Source: DSOI01 sp041394885 (GTDB taxonomy: Bacteria; Acidobacteriota; Terriglobia; Bryobacterales; Bryobacteraceae). From it: a stretch of 64,000 nucleotides of DNA. Below are positions 15,888-25,412 of this stretch, in pieces (positions within the stretch are counted from its first letter, which is position 1; each line of letters begins with the position of its first letter). Both the position numbers and the translations under genes were made by a program. The DNA lies in NCBI GenBank assembly GCA_041394885.1, contig JAWKHI010000024.1, positions 43,079 through 107,078 of the forward strand. Reading direction: 5' to 3'. The notes under the pieces are model-generated. The model was not told where the DNA came from. It worked only from the letters and a program-made list of their open reading frames with translations, and made no database searches.

Positions 15888-18221
15888 CTAATTCGCGTTG
15901 AACGAAAGCACGCGGGTGGCTCTGCCGCCGCTCTGAATGCGGAAGGTGTTGGTGCCGGGGAGCGTCCCCATGGTGACGTCCACGCGCCATGTGCCGGGAT
16001 GCGCCGGATCGAGCACGACGTTATCGACGGACCCGAAGCCGCCTTCCACGGTGATATCGGGCGGCGCATCGGTAAGCGAAACACCGCTCGCGTCGTTGAG
16101 CCGCAGATACATGCGCAGGCGGCGTCCGGCGCGGGCGGATGCGCCGACGGGGAAAATCACGCTGATGGAGGTTGCCTCGCTGCCCCGAACCGCATACCAA
16201 TAGGGGACGCGAAGATCCACGTCGGAACCGGCGCCGCGCACGACGAGGAATCCGGACTGTTCGCCGGTGAGACCGGAGCGGTTGAGGCGGACGGGGAAAG
16301 TCCGGGACTCGCCCGGCTGGAGCGTGACGGTGTCGATGGCGGGCTCCGGCCCCACACCGCGCAAAGCCACGACGCCGATCTGGAACGTGTCGGGCGATGC
16401 GGAAACGTTAGTGACCGTGAGATCGCGCGAGAGGGCGACGTCGCCGCCACCGGCGCCGAAGCTCAGCGAGGTAGGGGCGGCGGCCGCGATGGCCCGTAGC
16501 GCACGGTCGAGGTTCAAAATACCGGCGCCCGCCGCCTGGACACTCACCACCTCATCGTTCCGCCACAGCAGCGACGCGGTGTTGACCAACAGCGATTTGT
16601 ACTGAATCGGCGAGAGCCCGGGCCGCTCGGCTTTGGCCACCGCAGCCGCGCCGGCCACGATGGGCGATGAAAAACTGGTGCCATCGATCAGGGTGTAGCC
16701 ATCGGCTCCGAACACGTCGCCCGATGGGGTGCTCCTTTGCGCGGCCGTGTAGACATCCTCGCCAACGGCCACCAAATCGATCCCGATGGTGTTTGCCGAC
16801 GTGGGCCCGCGGCTGGAAAAGCTCGAGACTGCGAACGGATCGACAGGAAACGGAGAGGGCCGGAATCGCAACACTGCCACCACTTCCGGATTCGCGGCGA
16901 TTTGCTGCTTGATGCGGCGTCCGGAGGCATTGGAAACCATCAGCGCGGGCAAACGGGCCGCGCGGGGGTCCCACTGGTTCACAGGCTGGTCATTCGTATA
17001 GATGATGGCGCCGAGCGCACCGGCGCCTTGCACGTTGTTCAGCTTCTCTTCGAATGTGCAATCGCCGCGCAGGATGAGAACGATACGGCCGGTGAAAGCA
17101 TTGGCCGGGAAGGCGGCGCAGGCGAGCCCGCTCTGGTCCGCCGCGGCGGCGTCCGACATCGGGCCGCTCAACGGGTCCATGGGGAGCGCGTTGCCGGGCG
17201 GGAGCGCGACGTAGTCGGACTCACCGACCGTAGCCGCCGACACCAGCGTCCGATCATTGCGGCTGGCGCCGACGTTGATCACCGCGCTGGTCTGGCTGGT
17301 GGAACTGATGGAACCGGGATCCGGACCCTCGTTGCCGGCGGCCTTGACGACGATCACGCCGCGGGCAGCGGCGCGCTCCACCGCGTCCACCAGTGGATCG
17401 AGATCCGGCCGCATTTCCGGGGCCGAGCCAAAGCTCATGTTGACGATATCCATTCCGTCGGCCACCGCGTCGTCGAGCGCGCGGAGAATCACCGTGTCGT
17501 TGGTGGTGCCACTGGTCCCGCCGAAAATCTTGTAAGCGCCAAGGTAGGCTTTGGGCGCGATGCCGGAAATCTCGCCCATCGGAGACTGATGCGCGACACC
17601 GGCCGCACACATGGCCACCGCGGTGCCGTGGCCGATTACGTCGCGGGGCGACGAGGCGCCGAACGAGGTGAGGTTTTCATAACTGCGGGCAACGATGATT
17701 TTGCGATTGGTGCCGGCGAGGTCGCTTTCACGATTGCCGACCGGGTAGCCGGGGAGTTGCGGGAGGGTATCGTCCTGAAACCCGGGGTGTTCCCAATCGA
17801 TCCCGGTGTCGAGAATCCCGATTTTCACGCCGAGCCCGGCGCGATCCCGGGAAATGCGCTCCCATGCCGCCGAGGCTCCCACGATGCCGGGGACGCGATC
17901 GAGCAAGAGCTTGCGCTCCCAGACGGGAAAGACCTTGGCGACGCCGGGGACCGCTTGCCAGTCCGCGGCGGTGGTTCCGGGCGCCTGGATCACCAAGGCG
18001 TCGAGGGTTCGGTCCAGCGAATCAATTACTTTGGCCTGCCGTTGTTCCACCGCTTGCCGAACGTTGATTTTGCGGACGGCCCTATCGGCAGCGGCGGCGC
18101 GAATATCGGCTTTGACCGCGCTGCCGGACGCTTCCTGCATGGTGAGGATGTAGAGTCCGGGAACAGCGTCCGCTAAAAGAAGACTCCAACCAAAGAGCAG
18201 CAGTGCCGCAAGTCGTATCAT
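15888..18221 (-). CDS. Secreted subtilisin-like serine protease (S8) with PA domain
   Basis: A 777-residue exported protease. A signal peptide (about 1-17) is followed by an inhibitor I9-like prodomain. The peptidase S8 domain has Asp138 (GILDTGID), His198 (GHGTAVA), oxyanion Asn297 (KAAGNEG) and Ser516 (DGTSFSSP), so the triad is complete. A PA domain is inserted between the His and Ser parts (about 345-455). The C-terminal 200 residues are beta-rich, with a CARDB or Fn3-like look. The ribosome binding region, AGGAAACAG just before ATG 18221, lies in three perfect tandem copies (18224-18280). It is a paralogue of the next gene upstream on the same strand. Confidence 0.92.
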   Translation of the reverse strand: MIRLAALLLFGWSLLLADAVPGLYILTMQEASGSAVKADIRAAAADRAVRKINVRQAVEQRQAKVIDSLDRTLDALVIQAPGTTAADWQAVPGVAKVFPVWERKLLLDRVPGIVGASAAWERISRDRAGLGVKIGILDTGIDWEHPGFQDDTLPQLPGYPVGNRESDLAGTNRKIIVARSYENLTSFGASSPRDVIGHGTAVAMCAAGVAHQSPMGEISGIAPKAYLGAYKIFGGTSGTTNDTVILRALDDAVADGMDIVNMSFGSAPEMRPDLDPLVDAVERAAARGVIVVKAAGNEGPDPGSISSTSQTSAVINVGASRNDRTLVSAATVGESDYVALPPGNALPMDPLSGPMSDAAAADQSGLACAAFPANAFTGRIVLILRGDCTFEEKLNNVQGAGALGAIIYTNDQPVNQWDPRAARLPALMVSNASGRRIKQQIAANPEVVAVLRFRPSPFPVDPFAVSSFSSRGPTSANTIGIDLVAVGEDVYTAAQRSTPSGDVFGADGYTLIDGTSFSSPIVAGAAAVAKAERPGLSPIQYKSLLVNTASLLWRNDEVVSVQAAGAGILNLDRALRAIAAAAPTSLSFGAGGGDVALSRDLTVTNVSASPDTFQIGVVALRGVGPEPAIDTVTLQPGESRTFPVRLNRSGLTGEQSGFLVVRGAGSDVDLRVPYWYAVRGSEATSISVIFPVGASARAGRRLRMYLRLNDASGVSLTDAPPDITVEGGFGSVDNVVLDPAHPGTWRVDVTMGTLPGTNTFRIQSGGRATRVLSFNAN

Positions 18222-18223
18222 CT

Positions 18224-18296
18224 GTTTCCTACCTCGGCCGTTGTTTCCTACCTCGGCCGTTGTTTCCTACCTCGGCCGTTCTTACCTCAGCCGTTA
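18224..18296 (-). repeat. Tandem repeat: three perfect 19-bp copies carrying the ribosome binding site
   Basis: Copies lie at 18224-18242, 18243-18261 and 18262-18280, and a decayed fourth at 18281-18296. Read in the direction of the protease gene each unit is AACGGCCGAGGTAGGAAAC, containing AGG and AGGAAAC. Only the copy next to ATG 18221 is at working distance. Tandem duplication by slippage is the simplest origin. Confidence 0.9.
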
Positions 18297-18388
18297 CTAG
18301 CCTCAGCATCACCCTGTTTAACTCAGGATCTCGCATTCTTTCGGGTACCCGCGTACCAGAACGCATGCCCCACTTACATAAACACGGT

Positions 18389-18421
18389 TCCCGCCCCGGA
18401 GTTCCGACCCCGAACGCGGGA
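18389..18421 (-). terminator. Weak candidate terminator after the second subtilase
   Basis: TCCCGC (18389-18394) pairs with GCGGGA (18416-18421), just downstream of the stop of the gene ending at 18427. Only a short T-rich stretch follows on the minus strand, so termination is uncertain. The rest of 18281-18426 shows no gene. Confidence 0.35.
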
Positions 18422-18426
18422 GTTAA

Positions 18427-21400
18427 CTACTGTACGGGCAGGCTGACAACCTTCGCCTCTACCCCGGCGGTGGTGATGGCAACCGGCTGCACCCCGGACG
18501 GCGTATCGGCCGCAAGCCGCAGATTCAGTTGATAGAGCCCCACGTTGAAGGGCGCCAGTCCGCAGAACAGCACCTCGGCGGGACGGCCGCCGACGGTTAC
18601 CTGTGGAGTAGTGGTGCATTGCGACAAGGGGTCCGCCGATGAAGGCTCGCCGCTGGCAGGCGTATTCGTCACCGGGCCCAGTCCATTCCCGTACAACTGC
18701 ACCGTGCCGCCGGGGCCCGGCGCGTTGGAGGTGGTGACCAGACGGAACTGGCCGTCGAGCGCGGCGGCGATCTGGCGTCCGGAGGGGTCTGGAATTTCAA
18801 ACAGCGCCGGGGAATAGTCATTGAGCTGGACGGTGAACAAGGCGCTCGAAGAATTTTCGATACTCACCTTCATCACCGCCGAATTGAGGCCTTGCAGTTC
18901 CCAGGGAATTTGCACGTTCACCTGTCCGTCGCTCACGAAATGGAGCCGGCCGGGAACGCTGATGCGACGCGCCGGCACGTCGAAGCTCACACTCACGCCG
19001 GCGAGCGATAGCGGCAGGGACGCGGTAGTGGCGGCGCGGAACGATTCACTCAGATCGCGCCCGTAGATGGCGGCGTAGGATCCCGGGGCCACGCCGCGGC
19101 CGATCTGGTTGCTAGCCGCATTGACTACGCCGTTGGTGGCCACCGATGGGGTGACCCGGGCCCGGCCCTGGAATGCGATGGTCATGCCGCCCGCCTCCGC
19201 GGTGAACTCCTGCGCACCGACGCGCGGTCCGAGAACGACACTGGCATCGGCGATGCCGAGTTCGTCGGTCCGCGCGAGCGCCGTGTCGATGCGGCCATCG
19301 CCGAGTGTGGCGCGAAACTGCACGGGCACATCGGCCACCGGCACACCGAAGCGGTCGATGATCTTGAACGCCAGCCGTTCCCGTCCGCCAGTGTCGCCGC
19401 TGAAGGTATAGCCGCGGAGAGGGACGATGTTGGCCGGGGCGCCGTCGCCCACCAAAAACAGGTAGGGCACGCGAAGCGGCGAAGCCCCACCCGCGATGAC
19501 GACCGCGCCTTCGTAGATGCCCGGCTGCGGACGCGAGCCTTCCAGCCGCACGGTGACGAGGCGGGATTGACGTCCCGCCAGCGCGAAAGCGGTTTCGGCA
19601 AGCGTGATGCGCGCGCTTGGCGTGTTGGTGGCCTCCTGAACTTCCAACGTGAGGTTGACGCTTTCGGCGGAGTGGTTGTTGATCCGAATGGAGCCGCTCA
19701 ACGGGAACGTCGCGCCGGCGGGCAGGTAGCCGATGGAGATGGTGGACGGCTCCACGGTGAGATTGGTGCGCGCCACTTCGTTGGCCTGGATTCGTCCGGC
19801 GCCGACGCCGAGCACGGAGGCCCGAATTTCGCGGCCGGTCTCGTCAACGTCGCGCAGGTCATTAATCGCGGTGTTGACCACGGCGGATTTCGTTTGCGCC
19901 GCGGTGGAGTCCGTGAACCGCTGCTTGAACATGGCTGCGGCGCCGGCGGCCATGGGTGCGGAGAAGCTGGTGCCGATGTTATCGGAGTAGCCGTTCGGTG
20001 AGTACATGTCGCCGTTGGGATCGAAGCGCTGGGTGGCCATATAGACGGGATGCCCGACGGCGGCCACTTCCGGTTTGATCTCGCCGCCTTCGATCGAAGG
20101 ACCGTACGACGAGAAATAGGCGACGTAGCCGGGGTCAAACGGAAAAGCCCGCAGCGTGGGGTCCATCGTCGCCGGGGCGTCGGGATTGGCGGTGAGGTAT
20201 AGCTGCAGCGCCTTGCCCGCGGTGCTGCCGATGAGCGCGGCCGGGATACCGGTTTCCTCGAGATTCGTCATGGGGAAAAGAAAATCGGATCCGTCAGTCT
20301 GCTGCACCAGCACCGCCACCGCGCCGGCCCGCTGCGCGTTCTGTACCTTGGCGGTGAAGCTGCAGTTGCCGCGCTGAACGAGGGCGATCGCACCGGCCAG
20401 GGACCCGGTGGCGAGCGGCTCGCAGGCGCTGCCGCTATCCTGCACGGCGGCGAGATCGCGCACCGGAGCGCGCAGGGAAGGGTTCGGCCGCGGCCCGTTA
20501 CCGAACAGAGTCCGGATTTCACGCAGTGCCTCCGGCAAGGCCGGACCCGTTATCGAAACCGTGGAGAAGTAACGCTGCGAATTGGTGATGGCGCCCACCG
20601 TCAACGCCGCCACGGCGGTGCCGGGCGAGTGAACGGAATTCAAAGCAGGTTGCGAAACCACGCCGAGATCGCCGTCGTTGCCGGCAGCGACGACGACAGT
20701 CAGGCCGATTTGCGACGCGGCCTGGACGGCAGCGGCCCGGGGATCGCAGGGAGCGTTGCCGGCGAGATCGCAGATCCCGCCGCGGTCGGTGGGCGCCCAA
20801 ATCGCCGGCGTGCCCAGGGAAAGGACGGCGATCTGCATGCCATCGCCGATGGCATCTTCGAGAGCGGTGATGATCGCATCGTCGAAGGTGACGTCGTTCA
20901 CGCCGGGGGACCCGAAGATCTTGTAGTTACCGAGGAAGGCCTTCGGCGCCACGCCGGACATCATCCCGAGAGGGCTCACGTGCCGCACCCCGGCCGCTAC
21001 GCTCGCCACCGCCGTCCCGTGGCCCACGCGGTCACGCGGGGAAAGGTCATCGGGCCGCGAAAATTCCGGCTGATCGCCCAGCACGAGGATGTCTACGTAA
21101 CTGCGGGCGGCGATCACTTTGTTATTCGTGAAGGCGCAATCGGAGCCCTGGCAGCGCGGATAGCCCGCTGGCGCCGAGAGGGCCGGATCCTGGAACGCAG
21201 CGTGCTCCTGGTCAATCCCGGAGTCAAGAACGGCGATGCGCACGCCTGCTCCCGCATTGGATTCGCCGCCGAGAATCGCCCAGGCCTCGGGAGCGCGGAT
21301 TTGCTCGATCGCGGTGATCAACTGCCGCCGCACAGGCTCGAGCCGAACCACACGCGCCACTCCGGGCATGGCCGCGAGGGCCTCGGCATCGTCTTCCGAA

Positions 21401-21666
21401 CCGGCCACGTAGACCGCGTTCAGCAGGGTATCGGTCGAGGCGGTAACCGCGAACCTCTTCTCGGCAAGCGCCTGCCGGAGCGTCGTTTGCGCGGCGGCGA
21501 TCTTCTGCTTCTGGTCCGCGATGGCCGCGCGGGTTTTGCCGCCGGATTGCGCCATGGCCAGGGGCGGATCTTCGAGGATCAGCGCGAAGCGCGCACCACG
21601 CCCGGCAGCAAGCGCTTCGCCGGAAAAAAGGGCGAGCGAGAGCAACAGTACGAGGGTAGTTCTCAC
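18427..21666 (-). CDS. Secreted subtilisin-like serine protease with PA domain and TIGR03437 C-terminus
   Basis: A 1079-residue exported protease starting at GTG 21666, with AGGAG 9 nt upstream. After a signal peptide ending EALAA there is a prodomain, then an S8 domain with Asp148 (AVLDSGID), His216 (GHGTAVAS), Asn330 (VAAGNDG) and Ser567 (GTSFSAPMAAG). A PA domain lies at about 375-500. The region 640-840 is beta-sandwich-like. The last 230 residues are the Solibacter-type domain TIGR03437, starting VNAASNQIGRGVAPGS and containing YGNGLGPV. That domain is a tail common on secreted proteins in this lineage; its role is unknown. It is close to the downstream protease but has a longer tail. 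Confidence 0.92.
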   Translation of the reverse strand: MRTTLVLLLSLALFSGEALAAGRGARFALILEDPPLAMAQSGGKTRAAIADQKQKIAAAQTTLRQALAEKRFAVTASTDTLLNAVYVAGSEDDAEALAAMPGVARVVRLEPVRRQLITAIEQIRAPEAWAILGGESNAGAGVRIAVLDSGIDQEHAAFQDPALSAPAGYPRCQGSDCAFTNNKVIAARSYVDILVLGDQPEFSRPDDLSPRDRVGHGTAVASVAAGVRHVSPLGMMSGVAPKAFLGNYKIFGSPGVNDVTFDDAIITALEDAIGDGMQIAVLSLGTPAIWAPTDRGGICDLAGNAPCDPRAAAVQAASQIGLTVVVAAGNDGDLGVVSQPALNSVHSPGTAVAALTVGAITNSQRYFSTVSITGPALPEALREIRTLFGNGPRPNPSLRAPVRDLAAVQDSGSACEPLATGSLAGAIALVQRGNCSFTAKVQNAQRAGAVAVLVQQTDGSDFLFPMTNLEETGIPAALIGSTAGKALQLYLTANPDAPATMDPTLRAFPFDPGYVAYFSSYGPSIEGGEIKPEVAAVGHPVYMATQRFDPNGDMYSPNGYSDNIGTSFSAPMAAGAAAMFKQRFTDSTAAQTKSAVVNTAINDLRDVDETGREIRASVLGVGAGRIQANEVARTNLTVEPSTISIGYLPAGATFPLSGSIRINNHSAESVNLTLEVQEATNTPSARITLAETAFALAGRQSRLVTVRLEGSRPQPGIYEGAVVIAGGASPLRVPYLFLVGDGAPANIVPLRGYTFSGDTGGRERLAFKIIDRFGVPVADVPVQFRATLGDGRIDTALARTDELGIADASVVLGPRVGAQEFTAEAGGMTIAFQGRARVTPSVATNGVVNAASNQIGRGVAPGSYAAIYGRDLSESFRAATTASLPLSLAGVSVSFDVPARRISVPGRLHFVSDGQVNVQIPWELQGLNSAVMKVSIENSSSALFTVQLNDYSPALFEIPDPSGRQIAAALDGQFRLVTTSNAPGPGGTVQLYGNGLGPVTNTPASGEPSSADPLSQCTTTPQVTVGGRPAEVLFCGLAPFNVGLYQLNLRLAADTPSGVQPVAITTAGVEAKVVSLPVQ

Positions 21667-21723
21667 GGGTTCAGCTCCTGGGTTCGTGACGGACCGCGCT
21701 GCGATCCGGTTTCGTTCGAGTAG

Positions 21724-22980
21724 CTACAGCTTCTTAAGGGCCTGCTCGAAGTCGGCAAGCAGATCACGCCAATCCTCAATGCCCACCGAAACGCGAATCA
21801 GTCCGTCGGTGATTTCGGCGGTGGCCAGCTCTTCCGCGGTGAGCGGAGAGTGAGTGGTGGTCTTGGGGTGGCACACCAGCGTTTCCACGCCGCCGAGAGA
21901 GACGGCATTGTGCGCGATCTGCAAGTGGCGAAGGAAATCGAACGCCTTCTGCTTGCCGCCGGAAAGCTCCAGCGAAAACAGCGCGCCGGGAAAATCGGTT
22001 TGCGCCTCGCGGATGCGTACCTGCTCGGGGTCAGTGAACAGCGACGGATAATGAACGCGCGCCACCTTCGGATTTTTCGCCAGATGCTCGGCGATGCGCT
22101 GCGCGTTCTTGCTGGCGCGATTCATGCGCAGCGTCACCGTGGGCAGGCGGTTGTCGAGCATCCAGCATTCGTCCGGCGGCAGGATGTTGCCGAAGATGAT
22201 CCGGCGCGCCTTCATGGTGGCGATGAGCGATTCGTCGGCGGCGAGCGCGGCGCCGCAAATCATATCCGACAGACCGGAGAGATATTTGGTGGCCGAGTAA
22301 AGCAGCAGATCCGCGCCCAGCGTGAGCGGATGCTGGAAGGTGGGCCCGAGAAACGTGTTGTCCACGAAAACGAGCGGAGGCTTCGGCTTGGCCTTCGCCG
22401 CCGCGGCCGCGCCTGCAATGTCGGTCATGCGCATGGTGGGATTGGCGGGCGTCTCGATAAAAACAATCCTGACGTTTTCTGTTTCGGCGATCGTCTTCCG
22501 GAGAAGTTCGGTGGAGCCGGCGGGAACGGCGATTCCGGAAATGCCCAGCGGGTCCAGAAACTCGTGGATCAAGTGTTGCGTGCCGCCGTAGACCGGCACG
22601 GTGTAGACGATGCAATCGCCGGGTTTGGCGAAGGTCACGAGCGCGGTCATGATGGCGGCCATCCCGGAATTAAATACCGCGGCCGCGTGCGCGCCCTGCT
22701 CGAGCGGCACCAGATGATCCTCCAGGATCTCGGCGTTTGGGTGATTGATGCGCGCGTAGATGAGGTCGACATTCTCTCCTTCGGCGGCGCGGGACCGTCC
22801 GGTGGCGATGGAGAAGGCGCGTTCGGCTGCTTCCGGCGACGGGAAGACGTAGGTGGAACTGCGGAACACCGCGGGGCGCGCCGAGCCCATCGACAGTCGC
22901 GGATCGAAGCCGCGTGTCAGCACCTGCGTGGCCGAGTGGAGCCGCGATGTCAGCGAGTGTGGATCTTTCGATTCGGGCAT
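21724..22980 (-). CDS. PLP-dependent Cys/Met metabolism enzyme (cystathionine gamma-synthase / methionine gamma-lyase family)
   Basis: A 418-residue cytoplasmic enzyme of the fold-type I Cys/Met metabolism family. Features are YARINHPN, the phosphate-binding FNSGMAAI, the VDNTF aspartate for the pyridine ring, and the PLP lysine in YSATKYLSG (Lys232). The C-terminal VSLGGVETLVCHPKTTTHS matches the family well. These enzymes make cystathionine or break down methionine or cystathionine; sequence alone does not separate them. No other methionine genes are nearby and no riboswitch fits in the 33 bp upstream. It lies between the subtilase and molybdenum hydroxylase genes on the same strand. Confidence 0.88.
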   Translation of the reverse strand: MPESKDPHSLTSRLHSATQVLTRGFDPRLSMGSARPAVFRSSTYVFPSPEAAERAFSIATGRSRAAEGENVDLIYARINHPNAEILEDHLVPLEQGAHAAAVFNSGMAAIMTALVTFAKPGDCIVYTVPVYGGTQHLIHEFLDPLGISGIAVPAGSTELLRKTIAETENVRIVFIETPANPTMRMTDIAGAAAAAKAKPKPPLVFVDNTFLGPTFQHPLTLGADLLLYSATKYLSGLSDMICGAALAADESLIATMKARRIIFGNILPPDECWMLDNRLPTVTLRMNRASKNAQRIAEHLAKNPKVARVHYPSLFTDPEQVRIREAQTDFPGALFSLELSGGKQKAFDFLRHLQIAHNAVSLGGVETLVCHPKTTTHSPLTAEELATAEITDGLIRVSVGIEDWRDLLADFEQALKKL

Positions 22981-23013
22981 GGTGGGCTACCTTGAGCGTA
23001 ACCCAGCCGGCCT

Positions 23014-24933
23014 TCAGGCGCGAAGCGGAAGAGCTCTGCGGCGGGCGCCGGTGGCGGCAAACAACGCGTTCGCGATGGCCGGAGCCACGGCGATGATGGG
23101 CGTTTCGCCCGCGCCCGCCGAAGCAAGATCCGGACGGTTCACCATTATCACGCGCATTTTCGCCGGAACATCGCGAAAACGGGGCACGCGGTACTGCGCG
23201 AATTTTCCGTTGAGCAGCTTTCCGTTTTCAAACAGCATCTCTTCGCTGAGCGCGCCGCCCATCCCCTGGATGATCGAACCCTCGATCTGCGCGCGCAGGT
23301 TGGCCGGATTGAGAATGGCGCCGCATTCGAACGCCATCACCAGCTCGTCCACGTGGACGCGTCCGCCTTCGGCGCGCACGGCGGCGCAGGCCGCCACATA
23401 GGAGCCCTTCTCGGTGCCGCAGGCGATGCCGGCGGTCTTCGCGCGGCGCTCCCATCCGAACTCTCGGGCGGCGGCTTCGAGGACGCCGCGCATGCGGGCG
23501 TCGTCGAGATTGGCGAGCCGGAACTCGAGCGGGTCCGCGCCGGCGGCGGCGGCGAGTTCGTCGATAAAACATTCGCGCGCGAAATTGTTCGCCGTGGCGG
23601 CGATGCCGCGATAGGACCCTTCACGGAGCGGCGAGTCGCAATAAACGAACCGGGTCCGGACGTTCGGCGTGGCGTAGGGCGTGGCGATACCGGCGGTGCC
23701 GGCGTTGTAGTTGGTGAAATCCCACGCGGCGATTCGTCCGCCGGCATCGAGCGAAGCTTCGATTTCGAACAGCCCCGCCGGCCGGAAGTAGGCCCACGTG
23801 AATTCTTCCTGACGCGTCCATCGCAGGCACACCGGCTTGCCGGCTTCCTTTGCGATGCGCGCCGCCTCGATGGCCACCTCGCCGGTGTGTTTGCCTCCGA
23901 ATCCTCCGCCTGAGTCGGGGACGATGACGCGCACTCGCGACGCCGGGATACGGAAGGCCTGCGCCAGTTGATCGCGCACGCCGAACGGGTTCTGCGTACC
24001 GGTCCACACGGTGACACTGCCGTCACTCCACTCGGCCACCGCGGCGCGTGGTTCCATGGGCGCGTGTTGGATGTAGGGGACGCGATACACGCCCGACAGT
24101 TTCTTCGCCGGCTCCGCGAGAGCCGGTTCAACCGACCCGCGCGTTTGTTCGCGCGGCTGCCGCGACGTGGAGCGGTGCGCCTTCAAATACTCGAACAGAT
24201 CTTTGCTTGCCGGATGCGCGGCGGTCTTCCACTGGGCCGTTTTCGCGATCGCGTCCACAGCCTGGCGCGCGGCGTGCGAGGTGGGCGCGGCGCATCCGAT
24301 GAAATCGCCATCGCGGACGACGACCGCTCCTTCGATCTTGCGCCCGGCTTCGATGTCGGCCGAGGCAAGTGTCGCGGCGTAGGCCGGCGCGCGCAGCACC
24401 GATCCGTAGAGCATTCCGGGACGCCGTATGTCGGAAGGATACTGATGGGCGCCGGTGACGATTTCGCGGGCATCGATGCGATGATGCGGCTTCCCGAGCA
24501 CGGTCCAGTCCTTCACCGGCTTCACCGATCCGGCGGGCAGCACGCCACGCGCCGCCGCCGCTGCTTTTCGAACGGCGGGGATCGTGGACGGCGTGGTGCG
24601 GCTACCGGCGGTGATACCGTCATTGGGCGCGAGGCTCGTATCCGCCATCACCACACGCACATTGTCGAGAGCCACGCCCATCTCCTCGGCCACGGCCATG
24701 GCAACCTCGGTGCGCGCACCTTGGCCCACTTCCACCTTGCCGGTAAGCACGGTGACAATGCCGTTGTCACCGACGTGAATTCGCGCTCCGGCCGGCGTTG
24801 TTTGGGCATGCGCCTCGCCGGTGAATGTGAGTGTCACCAGCACGCCGGCGACGCCGAGAAACTCGCGCCGGTCCAGAGTGAAGGTGTAGGCGGGCGCTTC
24901 GAACAGTTCGTAGCGTTCAGGCTCGATCCGCAT
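23014..24933 (-). CDS. Molybdenum hydroxylase large subunit (xanthine dehydrogenase/aldehyde oxidase family)
   Basis: A 639-residue molybdopterin-binding subunit. ATG 24933 has AAGGAG 7 nt upstream and overlaps the end of the iron-sulfur subunit by 17 bp, so the pair is translationally coupled. A twin-arginine-like motif DRREFLG precedes a hydrophobic stretch ending EAHAQ, suggesting Tat export to the periplasm, as for isoquinoline 1-oxidoreductase and similar IorB-type enzymes. Cofactor-binding GGGFGGKHTGEVAIE and the catalytic Glu in AGAGETPI are present. IorB-type subunits are usually 700 residues or more, so this one is compact. It would oxidise an aldehyde or N-heterocycle using water; the substrate is unknown. 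No FAD subunit is present. Confidence 0.85.
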   Translation of the reverse strand: MRIEPERYELFEAPAYTFTLDRREFLGVAGVLVTLTFTGEAHAQTTPAGARIHVGDNGIVTVLTGKVEVGQGARTEVAMAVAEEMGVALDNVRVVMADTSLAPNDGITAGSRTTPSTIPAVRKAAAAARGVLPAGSVKPVKDWTVLGKPHHRIDAREIVTGAHQYPSDIRRPGMLYGSVLRAPAYAATLASADIEAGRKIEGAVVVRDGDFIGCAAPTSHAARQAVDAIAKTAQWKTAAHPASKDLFEYLKAHRSTSRQPREQTRGSVEPALAEPAKKLSGVYRVPYIQHAPMEPRAAVAEWSDGSVTVWTGTQNPFGVRDQLAQAFRIPASRVRVIVPDSGGGFGGKHTGEVAIEAARIAKEAGKPVCLRWTRQEEFTWAYFRPAGLFEIEASLDAGGRIAAWDFTNYNAGTAGIATPYATPNVRTRFVYCDSPLREGSYRGIAATANNFARECFIDELAAAAGADPLEFRLANLDDARMRGVLEAAAREFGWERRAKTAGIACGTEKGSYVAACAAVRAEGGRVHVDELVMAFECGAILNPANLRAQIEGSIIQGMGGALSEEMLFENGKLLNGKFAQYRVPRFRDVPAKMRVIMVNRPDLASAGAGETPIIAVAPAIANALFAATGARRRALPLRA

Positions 24934-25408
24934 CGCTCGACTCCTTTCCCGCGCCAGCCGCGGATGCGCGCCGCACCGCGGCCACGATGTTGGGATATCC
25001 GCAGCAGCGGCACAGGCTCCCGTTGAGACCGTCCTCGATTTCGCGATCGCTCGGATGCGGCTTGTCGCGCAGCAATGCCACCGTGCGGAGCACCATGCCC
25101 GGTACGCAATAGCCGCACTGCATGGCGCCTTCCTCGACGAAGGCCTGTTGCACCGGATGCAGAGCGCCGCCACCGGCCAGGGACTCGATGGTGGTGACGC
25201 TCTTACCCGCCGCGGCGCGGACCGGGGTGAGGCACGACGTCACCGGCCGGCCATCCATCAGCACGGTGCACGCCCGGCACTGGCCTTCGCCACAGCCGTA
25301 CTTGGTCCCGGTGAGCGCAAGATCCTCGCGCAGCACCTCGAGCAGCGGGCGCGTCGGATCGGTATCCACGGCGACGCGCTTTCCGTTCACGGTGAACGAT
25401 ACGTTCAT
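24917..25408 (-). CDS. (2Fe-2S) iron-sulfur subunit of the molybdenum hydroxylase
   Basis: A 163-residue two-cluster ferredoxin-like subunit. The plant-type [2Fe-2S] motif YGCGEGQCRACTVLMDG is followed by a fourth Cys in VTSCLTP. The second, helical [2Fe-2S] domain has MQCGYCVPGM and SLCRCCGYPNI. It carries electrons from the molybdenum centre of the coupled large subunit to an external acceptor, probably a cytochrome in the absence of an FAD subunit. Its stop overlaps the start of the large subunit. It has no signal peptide of its own, so if exported it would travel with the Tat-bearing partner. Confidence 0.92.
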   Translation of the reverse strand: MNVSFTVNGKRVAVDTDPTRPLLEVLREDLALTGTKYGCGEGQCRACTVLMDGRPVTSCLTPVRAAAGKSVTTIESLAGGGALHPVQQAFVEEGAMQCGYCVPGMVLRTVALLRDKPHPSDREIEDGLNGSLCRCCGYPNIVAAVRRASAAGAGKESSDADRA

Positions 25409-25412
25409 GGAT

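Noticed and set aside
16737..18176. 479-codon open frame on the + strand
   Set aside because: It is antisense to the first subtilase and shows a biased His/Arg/Gly composition with no domain.
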